A DNA stretch of 25,667 bases. Origin: JANJUB01 sp040081075 (GTDB lineage: Bacteria > Armatimonadota > Fimbriimonadia > Fimbriimonadales > Fimbriimonadaceae). A program made the position numbers and the translations under genes. Below the pieces are notes generated by a model. It was given only the letters and a program-made list of their open reading frames with translations. It had not been told where the DNA came from and made no database searches. Of the stretch, positions 7,475-15,396 are shown piece by piece. The stretch lies in assembly GCA_040081075.1 (NCBI GenBank), contig JBEBHJ010000057.1:1-25667 (forward strand), read 5' to 3'. How positions within the stretch are numbered: position 1 is the stretch's first letter; each line of letters starts with the position of its first letter.

Positions 7475-8989
7475 ATGGTCCCGAAAGCTCATGGCGCAAC
7501 GCTTATTGGGATTGAAGCACTGCCTGTTATCATAGAAATTGACCACCGCCCACCCGGCGAGCAGTCGTTCCTCATGGTCGGTTTGCCAGATCAGGCGGTG
7601 GCGGATAGCAAGGTTCGTGTTAAAAGCGCCATCAAAAACAGCCAGCTAGATTTCCCAAATCAGCTGGTTGTTGTCAATTTAGCTCCAGGAGATGTTCGGA
7701 AGGAAGGGCCTCTTCTTGACCTCCCCATCGCATGTGCGGTGCTTGCATCAAACGGTCAAGTACCCATTTCCGAGTTGGAAGACACGATGATCTTGGGCGA
7801 ACTCGGCTTGGACGGAAAGTTGCGGCCGATCGATGGGGCAGTGAGTATTGCCTTGATGGCGGCCGAGCAAGGATTTAGGCGGCTCGTGCTGCCAGTTGAA
7901 AATGCAGCTGAGGCGTCCGTGGCCCCGGGGATCGAGGTGTACGGTATTGAGACCCTCACGGACTGCGTCGCGCTTCTGAACGGAGCCCCATTTGAGCCGG
8001 TGGTTCATTCTGGACCGCCCGATTTTTCTGAAATCGAATATCCGTTCGACTTTAGCGATGTAAAAGGCCAACGCCAAGCGATCCGCGCGCTCGAGATCGC
8101 TGCTGCCGGGGGACACAACGTCTTAATGTGCGGGCCGCCCGGATCGGGCAAGACGATGTTGGCCCGGCGGTTGCCAACAATCTTGCCCCCGCTAAGCATT
8201 GAAGAAGCTATTGATGTCACTCGCATTTACAGTGCATCCGGGCGCGGCGAGGGTCGGCAAGGTTTGATTTGGCAGCGTCCATTTCGTTCGCCCCACCACA
8301 GCGCAAGCCATGCTGCGTTGGTCGGAGGTGGCAAGAATCCGAAGCCAGGTGAGGTCAGCATGGGCCACAAGGGCGTGCTCTTTCTAGATGAAATGCCTGA
8401 ATTTGACCGTCAGGTGTTGGAAGCCTTGCGACAGCCGTTAGAAGATTCGGTGGTCACGGTTTCGCGGGTTCAAGCTTCGATCACCTTTCCGGCCGAGTGC
8501 ATCCTAGTCGGGGCAATGAATCCTTGTCCTTGCGGTTTCAAGGGCTTGCCCGAACAAAAATGCGTGAGTTCGCCTTCAGTTTGCGGTCGGTACACCTCTA
8601 AAATCAGCGGCCCTCTTTTGGACCGGATTGACATTCAAATTGAAGTTCCGCGACTTAAGGCCGAGGAACTTCTCGGAATGCAACCGGGTGAAGCATCGGT
8701 TTCGATTCGTGAGCGGGTAACAGCGGCTCGTGTACGACAAACTAAGCGTCTTGGACCCGGGCGAGTCAACGCAAAGATGACCCCTCGCGAAATTCGTGAG
8801 CTCATTGTTTTGGACGATGAATGCACGGCATTTATGCGCCAAGTCATGCAGAAAATGAACCTATCCGCCCGAGTGTTTGATCGGCTCCTAAAGGTTTCTC
8901 GGACGATCGCCGATTTGGCGGGCCTTGATGAAATTCAGAAAGTTCACTTGAGTGAAGCCGTGCAATATCGCGAGCGGTCGGAGTCATAA
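7475..8989 (+). CDS. comM: YifB/ComM family Mg-chelatase-like AAA+ ATPase
   Basis: A 504-residue cytosolic ATPase of the YifB/ComM family. Vibrio and Haemophilus ComM is a hexameric helicase that drives branch migration during natural transformation; many non-competent species also carry it. An N-terminal ChlI-type (Lon-protease-like) domain covers roughly residues 15-170 (FLMVGLPDQAV, VNLAPGDVRKEG). The AAA core has Walker A GPPGSGKTML near residue 220 and Walker B VLFLDEMPEF near residue 300. CPCGFKG and the following Cys cluster precede the C-terminal Mg-chelatase domain (RVFDRLLKVSRTIADL). Length and motifs are complete. The ATG at 7475 lacks a ribosome site; TAAAAC lies 8 nt upstream. 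Confidence 0.95.
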   Translation: MVPKAHGATLIGIEALPVIIEIDHRPPGEQSFLMVGLPDQAVADSKVRVKSAIKNSQLDFPNQLVVVNLAPGDVRKEGPLLDLPIACAVLASNGQVPISELEDTMILGELGLDGKLRPIDGAVSIALMAAEQGFRRLVLPVENAAEASVAPGIEVYGIETLTDCVALLNGAPFEPVVHSGPPDFSEIEYPFDFSDVKGQRQAIRALEIAAAGGHNVLMCGPPGSGKTMLARRLPTILPPLSIEEAIDVTRIYSASGRGEGRQGLIWQRPFRSPHHSASHAALVGGGKNPKPGEVSMGHKGVLFLDEMPEFDRQVLEALRQPLEDSVVTVSRVQASITFPAECILVGAMNPCPCGFKGLPEQKCVSSPSVCGRYTSKISGPLLDRIDIQIEVPRLKAEELLGMQPGEASVSIRERVTAARVRQTKRLGPGRVNAKMTPREIRELIVLDDECTAFMRQVMQKMNLSARVFDRLLKVSRTIADLAGLDEIQKVHLSEAVQYRERSES

Positions 8990-8996
8990 TCACTCC

Positions 8997-9953
8997 ATGC
9001 TCGCCCTTCTCCTCGCTCATCAGCAGCAAGAGCCGATCGTTCCTGTTCTCAGACCGGGAGTAGACGGTCGGGGACGCGATCCTTGGGTGTTTCGTTGCAT
9101 ATTCGAAGATCGCACTCGCATGCTTGTCTTTGCGTTAGGAGACCACTTATGGATGGCCTTCAATCCGGAAACGTGTGGAGTCTACAAAGTGTGGAAGGGC
9201 GATATTGACTTTCGCGGAAAGGTTTGGGACTTTAGCCAGGAAAACTCTCGCTCAGTCGGCGAGATCCTTTATCAGGCTCCGAATGCAATCTTGCCGGCAA
9301 CAGCGGATTGGACGCCCTACGGTGTTGCCAAGGTAGATGAAGTCTGGCAATTTCCCGCCAACGGATACCTCTTGAGCCCCGTTTTTGACACCCGCGGGTG
9401 GCAACGAATTTTCTTTGCCTTCGATGAAACTGGGAGAAAGAATCGATTTCGGGTTGACCTGATTGGCGACGGTAGCACAAAACAGTGGTTCGAATCCGCC
9501 ACGCACGTGGAGAGCGAGAAGGAATGGCAGTGGAACTTCAAGCGGATCGAGTTTGCGGCCCCGAAAACTCAGGTCAAGGTAACCGGTGAGGGTGGAAAGT
9601 CACTCAGGAACATGCGCGTCTATGGTGATCGCCCCGTGTGGTTTTCGTCGACTGGTCAGCCCCTTTCGGTTCGATATCGAGGTTATGAACTGATCAAGCA
9701 AACAAAGGGAGTCGTGGTTCGGTTTGACCTTGTTTCCAATTCAGTTGTGACTCCAATAGAGTTCCGCCCCGAGAGGATCGGCGGGGGGTGGTCAGAAAGT
9801 TGGCGCGCGGTGGGGCCGAGAATCTCAGTTCAAATGAAACGGGAAGACGCGGAGAAGGCGCGGCAGTTTCTGATTAATTTGACCGCCAAGAACGCGATTT
9901 GGAACGGACTCTTTAAGCCAAAACTTCAACCCGTCGGAGGAGGATCGCACTAA
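8997..9953 (+). CDS. Exported protein of a family linked to PQQ-dehydrogenase-like proteins
   Basis: A 318-residue protein. The ATG at 8997 is chosen because it gives a short signal-like N terminus (MLALLLAHQQQEP) and lies 6 nt after a CATAAT hexamer (8985-8990). The segment RDPWVFRCIFEDRTRML ... LWMAF ... VYKVWKGDIDFRGKVWDF resembles a beta-rich module that I recall N-terminal to soluble glucose/sorbosone-dehydrogenase-like propellers in planctomycetes and verrucomicrobia. That link is from memory, and the module has no enzymatic assignment that I know of. It is the first of three tightly coupled genes; the third is such a propeller protein, which fits a one-protein-split-in-two reading. One nucleotide separates its stop from the next ATG. 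Confidence 0.65.
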   Translation: MLALLLAHQQQEPIVPVLRPGVDGRGRDPWVFRCIFEDRTRMLVFALGDHLWMAFNPETCGVYKVWKGDIDFRGKVWDFSQENSRSVGEILYQAPNAILPATADWTPYGVAKVDEVWQFPANGYLLSPVFDTRGWQRIFFAFDETGRKNRFRVDLIGDGSTKQWFESATHVESEKEWQWNFKRIEFAAPKTQVKVTGEGGKSLRNMRVYGDRPVWFSSTGQPLSVRYRGYELIKQTKGVVVRFDLVSNSVVTPIEFRPERIGGGWSESWRAVGPRISVQMKREDAEKARQFLINLTAKNAIWNGLFKPKLQPVGGGSH

Positions 9954-9954
9954 G

Positions 9955-10371
9955 ATGACAACAATATTTTGGGTAATGGTTGTTTGGATAGGCTTGATGA
10001 TCGCCTATTTCAGTTGGAAGCTAAAGCCAACGAATAGGAAGTTTCCAGCCCAGAATCCGAGGGACTATGCTGCCACTGATGTTCACGTCCTGTCTCAATT
10101 GAGAGCAGCCGGTTCTGACCTTTCAAAACCTCACCCGATTGATCTCACGTTGATTTTTCCTAACGGGGAGACGGCCCGGGAGTTCAAACTAGCCCTCCCA
10201 AAGGAGCTGGTTTCAACCACAAGCCCACATGGTCATTATTGGCTCTGCGAAGTTCGGGCGCTTATCTACCCGACGCCTGCAAACGTGGAAGCCGTAAGAG
10301 TTCAACTCATGGGGCTTGCTAAGAAGTACGGCGGGCACTATGACGGTTGGGGGTCGGCAGTTGTTAAGTAG
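9955..10371 (+). CDS. Membrane-anchored RraB-family (RNase E inhibitor-like) protein
   Basis: 138 residues. Residues 4-20 form one transmembrane helix followed by K22 and K24, which by the positive-inside rule leaves the C-terminal domain in the cytosol. That domain matches the RraB/DUF1260 pattern: LRAAGSDLSKPHPIDLTLIFPNGETAREF, then YPTPANVEAVRVQLMGLAKKYGGHYDGWG. RraB in E. coli binds RNase E and changes mRNA decay; distant family members have unknown roles, and the membrane anchor is not part of the classical protein. A GGAGGAGG purine tract about 12 nt upstream and the 1-nt gap from the preceding stop indicate coupling. It overlaps the next gene by 32 bp. The family call is good, the function only by analogy. 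Confidence 0.8.
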   Translation: MTTIFWVMVVWIGLMIAYFSWKLKPTNRKFPAQNPRDYAATDVHVLSQLRAAGSDLSKPHPIDLTLIFPNGETAREFKLALPKELVSTTSPHGHYWLCEVRALIYPTPANVEAVRVQLMGLAKKYGGHYDGWGSAVVK

Positions 10372-12301
10372 CCTCATCGGTGCGATGATCTTACAAACCG
10401 GATTCACTTCTGGCGCAACAGTGTGGGTTTGGGATGTTGACGGAAAGCTCGACAAGATGCCAACCGTGGTGGAGGGACAGACTCCCAACATCTACTCAAT
10501 TGTCCCCCAAATCGACCTCAAAGACGGCTTCGAAGGTCAAGAAGGCAAACTGGAGGACACCTTTGTTGGGCGAGCCTTCGGCTGGCTGAAAGTAGAGACC
10601 GCGGGGCGTTACCGGATTAGGCTTACATGTGATGACGGGGCGACGCTTTCGATAAATGGCCGTGAGGTCTTGAACACCGAACGTGGAACCGGGTTTGTTG
10701 ACCAGAACACGGCTGAATTACAATCCGAGCGGATTCCATTTGATTTGAAGTTCTATGAAAACACAGGCAAGTTCAATCTAAAACTGGAGTGGCAAAAGCC
10801 CGGAGATTCTGATTTCTCCATTGTTCCGCCATCAGCGTTTTTGTCTGAGGCCGGGCAAACCTTCGTCGTTTCACCTGGCATCAAACGGCATTTCCTCGAA
10901 ATCGACAGGCGAGCCCCCGGTGACGGGCGGCCGGTGGCTGGGGTTCATCCGTCGTATCGGCTAGAGACCTTCCGCCCCGAGAACTTCAAGCCTCAAATTG
11001 GCGGAATGTGCTTCTTGCCGGATGGGCGTTCGGCGATTTGTACTTGGGATCAGGTCGGGGCTGTTTACATTGTCGAAGGACTGAACTCATCTAGCGGGCA
11101 AGTTAAAGTTAAACTTTTCGCCGAAGGACTCGGCGAGCCGCTGGGGATTGCCTACCTCGATGGGGATCTCTGGGTGACCCAAAAAGGAGAGATCACTCGA
11201 CTGCGCGATAACGACAAGGATGGTAAAGCGGACCAGTTTGAGGCGATTGCGAGCGGTTGGCCAGCATCGCAAAATTACCATGAATTCACGTTCAACCTTG
11301 TACCACGTGGCAACAAACTCTATTTAGCCACTTCGGTTCCGTTGCGAGGTGGGTGGACTTACTATAACCCAGGATCTGAGCAGGCATTCCCGATTCCAAA
11401 TGTGCCCGGCTCGATTTTAGAAATCGAGAAATCGACGGGGAAATGGTCAGTTTTTGCTAATGGACTGCGGACGCCAAATGGCATGGGGCTCGGCGTAGAT
11501 GGCGAAATGTTCGTTTCCGATAACCAGGGTTCCTGGCTGCCTTGCTCGCGAATCAATCATGTGAAAAGAGGTGGTTTCTATGGGCACCAACTCGCTCCTG
11601 GACCAGACTCTACACCAAAACCGAGCGAGATGAAGCCAGAGCTGCCCGCCGATCCACCCGTCGTTTGGCTGCCGCACGGAGAAATCTCCAACTCACCCAG
11701 CGAGCCAGTTTTGGTCAACGAGGGTCCGTTTAAAGGGCAAATGTTCTTTGGGGATGTTACTTATGGCGGCATTCAAAGGATGAACGTCGAAAAGGTCAAT
11801 GGCGTTTACCAAGGAGCCGCATTTCGGTTCACTCAGGGTCTCGAAGCCGGAGTCAACCGCCTGGCCTGGGGACCCGATCATAAGCTTTACATTGGTGGGA
11901 TCGGCAGCAACGGAAACTGGAATCATCAAAACCATCGGTTTGGACTGCAGCGTTTAGCGTTCACCGGCAAATCAGCGTTCGAAATGCTTTCGATCAAGGT
12001 CTCACCAACTGGCTTCCGCGTGAAGTTCACCGAGCCGGTTTCGAGGATAGGCGCTAGTAACTTTGAGATGACAAGTTTCCGCTATGCGCCACGGGAGTTC
12101 TATGGCGGTCCCAAGTTGGATGTGGAGCGGTTCCTGCCAACTGGCGCGAGGCTTCTGGCATCGAACGAGATTGAACTGACGATGCCGCTAAAGAAGGGCT
12201 TCGTGTATCAGTTCAGGCTGGTAGACCTCAAGAGTGCCAAGGGCGAGAATCCTTGGTCTTATGAGGCTTGGTATACGCTGAATGAAGTGCCCAAACCTTG
12301 A
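10340..12301 (+). CDS. Secreted PA14-domain plus glucose/sorbosone-dehydrogenase-like beta-propeller protein
   Basis: 654 residues from the ATG at 10340, picked because it starts a signal peptide (MTVGGRQLLSSLIGAMILQ...SGA); another in-frame ATG at 10385 would shorten it. Residues about 60-155 are a PA14-like carbohydrate-binding module (GWLKVETAGRYRIRLTCDDGATLSING). From about 190 on it is a propeller with GGMCFLPDGRSAICTWD, FAEGLGEPLGIAYLDG, TPNGMGLGVDGEMFVSDNQG and DVTYGGIQRM, as in PQQ-dependent sugar dehydrogenase-like proteins of polysaccharide-degrading bacteria. No haem motif is present. It overlaps the RraB-like gene by 32 bp in another frame, so translation is probably coupled. It ends 4 bp from the convergent M20 gene. 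Confidence 0.82.
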   Translation: MTVGGRQLLSSLIGAMILQTGFTSGATVWVWDVDGKLDKMPTVVEGQTPNIYSIVPQIDLKDGFEGQEGKLEDTFVGRAFGWLKVETAGRYRIRLTCDDGATLSINGREVLNTERGTGFVDQNTAELQSERIPFDLKFYENTGKFNLKLEWQKPGDSDFSIVPPSAFLSEAGQTFVVSPGIKRHFLEIDRRAPGDGRPVAGVHPSYRLETFRPENFKPQIGGMCFLPDGRSAICTWDQVGAVYIVEGLNSSSGQVKVKLFAEGLGEPLGIAYLDGDLWVTQKGEITRLRDNDKDGKADQFEAIASGWPASQNYHEFTFNLVPRGNKLYLATSVPLRGGWTYYNPGSEQAFPIPNVPGSILEIEKSTGKWSVFANGLRTPNGMGLGVDGEMFVSDNQGSWLPCSRINHVKRGGFYGHQLAPGPDSTPKPSEMKPELPADPPVVWLPHGEISNSPSEPVLVNEGPFKGQMFFGDVTYGGIQRMNVEKVNGVYQGAAFRFTQGLEAGVNRLAWGPDHKLYIGGIGSNGNWNHQNHRFGLQRLAFTGKSAFEMLSIKVSPTGFRVKFTEPVSRIGASNFEMTSFRYAPREFYGGPKLDVERFLPTGARLLASNEIELTMPLKKGFVYQFRLVDLKSAKGENPWSYEAWYTLNEVPKP

Positions 12302-12305
12302 GTAT

Positions 12306-13469
12306 CTAGCTCAAAGCCAACTGGCACATCGCCTTCACCCCAACCGGAATTGCCGCGTCGTTGAAATCAAACTCCGGCGCGTGCAGGTTTGGATACGACG
12401 TTTGCCCTGGAGGAACAAGGCCTAGCCAGAAAAAGCATGCCGGAATTTCTAAACCGTAGTAGCTGAAGTCTTCCGCTCCCATGGTTGGTTCGACGTCGGG
12501 TTGCAAATTCTCAACTGTCGCCCTAAAGCGGTCTGCGGCGGCCGCGTCGTTACTGGTCACGGGGTAACCGTTTGTGAATGTGATCTCGGCTGATCCACCA
12601 AAGGCTTGGGAGAGGTTTTCAGTAATTGATCGCAACCTTTGCTCTGCGAATGATCGAGTTTCGGCGCGCAAGGTTCTAATCGTCCCTTGGAGCTCAACTG
12701 TGTCGGGAATGATGTTTGTAGCCGTGCCGGAGTGGAACATGGCTACGGTGCACACCACCGAATCCAGCGGACTGACATTTCGCGAGGAGATCGACTGCAG
12801 GGCAACCACGAGGTGCGAAGCCATCAAAATAGGATCAACACCGGTGTGCGGCATCGCGGCGTGTCCGCCCCGGCCCCGCACAACAATCTTAAACATGTCG
12901 GTCGCGGCCATCATCGGGCCGGTGCGAGTCCCGACTCCGCCGACGGTCATTCCGGGATAGCCGTGCAATCCAAAAATCACGTCTGCTTTAGGACCCAAAA
13001 CTGATCCATTGAGGACCCCTTCTTGCACCATGAATTGACCCCCACCGCCATCCTCTTCCGCGGGCTGGAAGACGAACAGAACATTGTTTGGCCGCTCCTC
13101 AAGTTTTGAAAGTACACGTGCGGCCCCTAGCAAGACCGTCGTGTGACCGTCATGACCGCAGGCGTGCATCTTGCCGGGAGTTTGCGAGGCGTATTCGCAA
13201 CCTGTATTTTCTAGGATCGGCAATGCGTCCATATCTGCTCTAAGCGCTACGGTTTGGCGCGCAACACCTGTGGCCGGGAGGAATCCGAGCACGCCCGTTC
13301 CCTTGGCCAGACCTGCCTTGTGCTGAATACCGAGCTGAGCGAGTTGCTCTTGCACCACACCACTTGTTCTCGCCTCGTTAAAGGCGAGTTCGGGATGGCG
13401 GTGGAGATCATGACGTATGTTGATCAGATCGGGCAGTTCGGCGGCGATGAGTTCGGCAAGCTCGGGCAT
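12306..13469 (-). CDS. M20 family metallo-amidohydrolase (hippurate/N-acyl-amino-acid hydrolase type)
   Basis: A 387-residue cytosolic peptidase-family M20D enzyme that typically removes acyl groups from amino acids using two metal ions. The ligand set is visible: MHACGHDGH (C104, H106), PAEEDGGGG (E138, E139), GLHGYP (H169) and NLHAPEF (H363). The lid domain segment RGRGGHAAMPHTGVDPI (about 198-214) and GAEDFSYY near 331 are also standard. The substrate cannot be fixed between hippurate, N-acetyl amino acids and auxin conjugates. The ATG at 13467-13469 is preceded 7 nt upstream by TACCAT, with TTGTTC 18 nt further, so the message may be leaderless. It is divergent from msrA across 63 bp. Confidence 0.92.
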   Translation of the reverse strand: MPELAELIAAELPDLINIRHDLHRHPELAFNEARTSGVVQEQLAQLGIQHKAGLAKGTGVLGFLPATGVARQTVALRADMDALPILENTGCEYASQTPGKMHACGHDGHTTVLLGAARVLSKLEERPNNVLFVFQPAEEDGGGGQFMVQEGVLNGSVLGPKADVIFGLHGYPGMTVGGVGTRTGPMMAATDMFKIVVRGRGGHAAMPHTGVDPILMASHLVVALQSISSRNVSPLDSVVCTVAMFHSGTATNIIPDTVELQGTIRTLRAETRSFAEQRLRSITENLSQAFGGSAEITFTNGYPVTSNDAAAADRFRATVENLQPDVEPTMGAEDFSYYGLEIPACFFWLGLVPPGQTSYPNLHAPEFDFNDAAIPVGVKAMCQLALS

Positions 13470-13476
13470 AGGCCAG

Positions 13477-13506
13477 ATGGTACCGCCAAGCGGATTTCGG
13501 GAACAA
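13477..13506 (-). promoter_or_regulatory. Promoter of the M20 gene, leaderless-type
   Basis: On the minus strand TTGTTC (13501-13506), an 18-nt spacer, then TACCAT (13477-13482), with 7 nt to the ATG. The predicted start site coincides with the start codon. It occupies half of the 63-bp divergent region shared with msrA. Confidence 0.5.
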
Positions 13507-13532
13507 TATGAGGGCGACCGACATTAGCGAAA

Positions 13533-14183
13533 GTGAACATGATGCTTATCGGAATAATCAGTGCGGCTCTCATGAGCAGCTTTATAAAACCCATGGAAAT
13601 GCCAGTAGACCCAAAACCACAGTCCATAGTTGTTGCCGGCGGATGCTTTTGGTGCATCGAAGCACTTTTCGACGACTTAAAGAGCGTCATTTCAGCTGAA
13701 TCCGGCTACGCCGGAGGAAAAACCGAAAACCCTACCTATAACGAAGTTTGTAGCGGGAGCACGGGTCACGCGGAAGTGGTTAAGATCACCTTTGACCCGA
13801 AGGTTGCCACGGCCAAGGATATGCTTAAACTCTTCTTTGTCGTGCACGATCCAACTACATTGAATCGGCAGGGTCCAGACTCGGGGACGCAATATCGGTC
13901 CGCAGTTTTCTATACGAACTCAGCCGAGATGGCCCTGGCAGAGGAAGTTATCGCCGAGATCACTAAGGAAAAAATCTGGTCCAATCCAATCACGACAACG
14001 ATTGAGCCGCTGGGTAAGTTTTATCTCGCCGAAGAATATCATCAAGATTACTTTGCGAAGTACGAGAGGGCCTCTGAAGCAGAGCGAGCGTCCATGAACG
14101 CGGGCTACTGTTCGGCCATCATTGACCCCAAAGTGAGGAAGTTCCGCGAGAAGTATCAATCAAAGCTCAAGAAGGGTGGATAG
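13533..14183 (+). CDS. msrA: Peptide methionine-(S)-S-oxide reductase MsrA
   Basis: 216 residues if counted from GTG at 13533; ATG codons at 13539 and 13542 are equally possible. MsrA repairs oxidised methionine through a catalytic cysteine, here C38 in GGCFWC. Other family segments are SGYAGGKTENPTYNEVCSGSTGHAEVV, DPTTLNRQGPDSGTQYRS and AEEYHQDYF; a likely resolving cysteine lies in the late AGYCS segment. The first 18-20 residues are hydrophobic (LIGIISAALMSSFI), suggesting an exported or membrane-tethered form, unless translation begins at M21 or M23. No ribosome site is evident. The gene pairs with the stress-protein gene downstream, and a broken copy of its 3' part lies beyond that. Confidence 0.96.
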   Translation: MNMMLIGIISAALMSSFIKPMEMPVDPKPQSIVVAGGCFWCIEALFDDLKSVISAESGYAGGKTENPTYNEVCSGSTGHAEVVKITFDPKVATAKDMLKLFFVVHDPTTLNRQGPDSGTQYRSAVFYTNSAEMALAEEVIAEITKEKIWSNPITTTIEPLGKFYLAEEYHQDYFAKYERASEAERASMNAGYCSAIIDPKVRKFREKYQSKLKKGG

Positions 14184-14208
14184 AAAACTCGGGCAACTTT
14201 ATTCATCG

Positions 14209-14252
14209 CATGATGGTTGTCATGATCATGTTTTGAACATCAGGCGTAGAAT
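14209..14252 (+). promoter_or_regulatory. Promoter and nested palindromes before the universal stress gene
   Basis: TAGAAT (14247-14252) lies 5 nt before the ATG at 14258 and fits a -10 for a leaderless mRNA. The -35 zone is occupied by dyads: CATGAT/ATCATG (14209-14214 and 14225-14230), the perfect palindrome CATGATCATG (14221-14230) and ATGTTTTGAACAT (14228-14240, 5-bp arms). No good -35 hexamer is seen, so an activator site is possible. Confidence 0.4.
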
Positions 14253-14257
14253 AGGGC

Positions 14258-15142
14258 ATGAGGGTTCTTATTGGGATTGATACCGACGGTGCTTGGCAAA
14301 CCGCCCTAGATCTGGTTGGTCGCCTTTGGTCCGAGCCAGTGGAGGCACATCTTCTTCATTGTGTTGAGTCCGTGTTGCCAGATGGGTCCTTTCCGGAGTT
14401 AGCCGCTATTCATCCGATCACGACGATTTACGATGACCTAAAGTCACGAGGTGAATCGGCTCTAAAATTAGCGGAAGCGGCAGCGCAGGAAAAGGGGTAC
14501 ACGCCCGCAACTCATCTGGCCTGGGGTGACCCTGCGCGTGTCTTAATCGAATATGCCGATGCCAACGAGTGTGACTTGATTGTCGTGCGGTCTTCGATAA
14601 AGGGCTTCTGGGAATCAACGATGTACGGAAGCACAGCGAAGGGAGTTCTTGCCGGAGCCAAGCAAAGCGTTTTGGTCGTGAAGACCAATCATCCCAAGAC
14701 CGGACCCGTCGTGGCTCTCCTCGCGACTGATCACTCCAAGTACATGGATTTTTGCATTGATGAACTGTTATCGCTTGCCCCGACAGGTATTAGCGAGCTA
14801 ACCGTTTACACTGCAAACGAAATCGATAGCGGGGTTGCCGCATTGCTGGTACGGGGCCTTCCCAGCCTCGCCCACGAGTCTCCAATATGGATTCAGGAGA
14901 AGTTGGTCGAGCTGAACCAGGCGGTGGCCCAAACGCTGGACCCGGTCTGTGTGCTCTCAAAGGTCGTCGTCGATGCGGACAACCCGCATATCGGAATCAA
15001 AAGGGCAATGACCGACTCCCAAGCAGAGTTGCTCATTATGGGAGCACAAGGTCACGGCTTCTTTGAACGCTTGCGGCTAGGAAGCAAATCTCATCACCAG
15101 GCGCTTAGCGAACCCTACTCAGTCCTCGTTTTGCGCAGTTGA
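14258..15142 (+). CDS. Tandem universal stress protein (two Usp domains)
   Basis: 294 residues forming two UspA-like alpha/beta domains, about 1-145 and 150-294; single-domain Usps are about 145 residues. The first opens MRVLIGIDTDGAW and has the CDLIVVRSS strand but lacks the glycine-rich nucleotide loop (SSIKGFWESTMYGSTAKGVL). The second keeps GAQGHGFFERLRLGS, close to the G-x2-G-x9-GS ATP-binding pattern, so only the C-terminal domain probably binds ATP. The role is a cytosolic stress response without known catalysis. The start is supported by a -10-like TAGAAT 5 nt upstream. Its TGA (15140-15142) directly abuts a decayed msrA fragment, and msrA proper lies upstream, suggesting oxidative-stress linkage. 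Confidence 0.9.
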   Translation: MRVLIGIDTDGAWQTALDLVGRLWSEPVEAHLLHCVESVLPDGSFPELAAIHPITTIYDDLKSRGESALKLAEAAAQEKGYTPATHLAWGDPARVLIEYADANECDLIVVRSSIKGFWESTMYGSTAKGVLAGAKQSVLVVKTNHPKTGPVVALLATDHSKYMDFCIDELLSLAPTGISELTVYTANEIDSGVAALLVRGLPSLAHESPIWIQEKLVELNQAVAQTLDPVCVLSKVVVDADNPHIGIKRAMTDSQAELLIMGAQGHGFFERLRLGSKSHHQALSEPYSVLVLRS

Positions 15143-15315
15143 AGTTCGTATAAAGCCGACGGGCAAGGGGTCATCGCCGAGGAAGTCATCGTAGTATCAG
15201 AAAGGAAAATATCTGGTTGAATGCAATAACCACGACAATCAGCGGTTGGGCAAATACCATCGCTCGAAAGAGTATCTCGCTAAAAAATCAGAGCCACAGC
15301 TCAATTGCTTTGAGT
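15143..15315 (+). pseudogene. msrA: Decayed 3' fragment of a second msrA
   Basis: This gap between genes still resembles the last third of the intact msrA about 1.2 kb upstream. 15202-15229 matches 13965-13992 at 23 of 28 bases and reads KENIWLNAITTTI against KEKIWSNPITTTI in the intact protein. Just before it GAGGAAGT (15179-15186) reads IAEEVI against LAEEVIAEI. Just after it RLGKYHRSKEYLAKKS matches PLGKFYLAEEYHQDYFAKY with losses. These three pieces lie in three different frames, so at least two frameshifts have occurred, and stops interrupt each frame. The 5' two thirds, including the catalytic Cys, is missing. It begins right at the stop codon of the stress-protein gene. Confidence 0.8.
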
Positions 15316-15396
15316 GAAGGGCCGACTGAGACGTGAGGCGAAAGAGGAGTGATTTGTTCGGTTTTACGCTTGTAAACCAGACATAATGTGCTAGTC

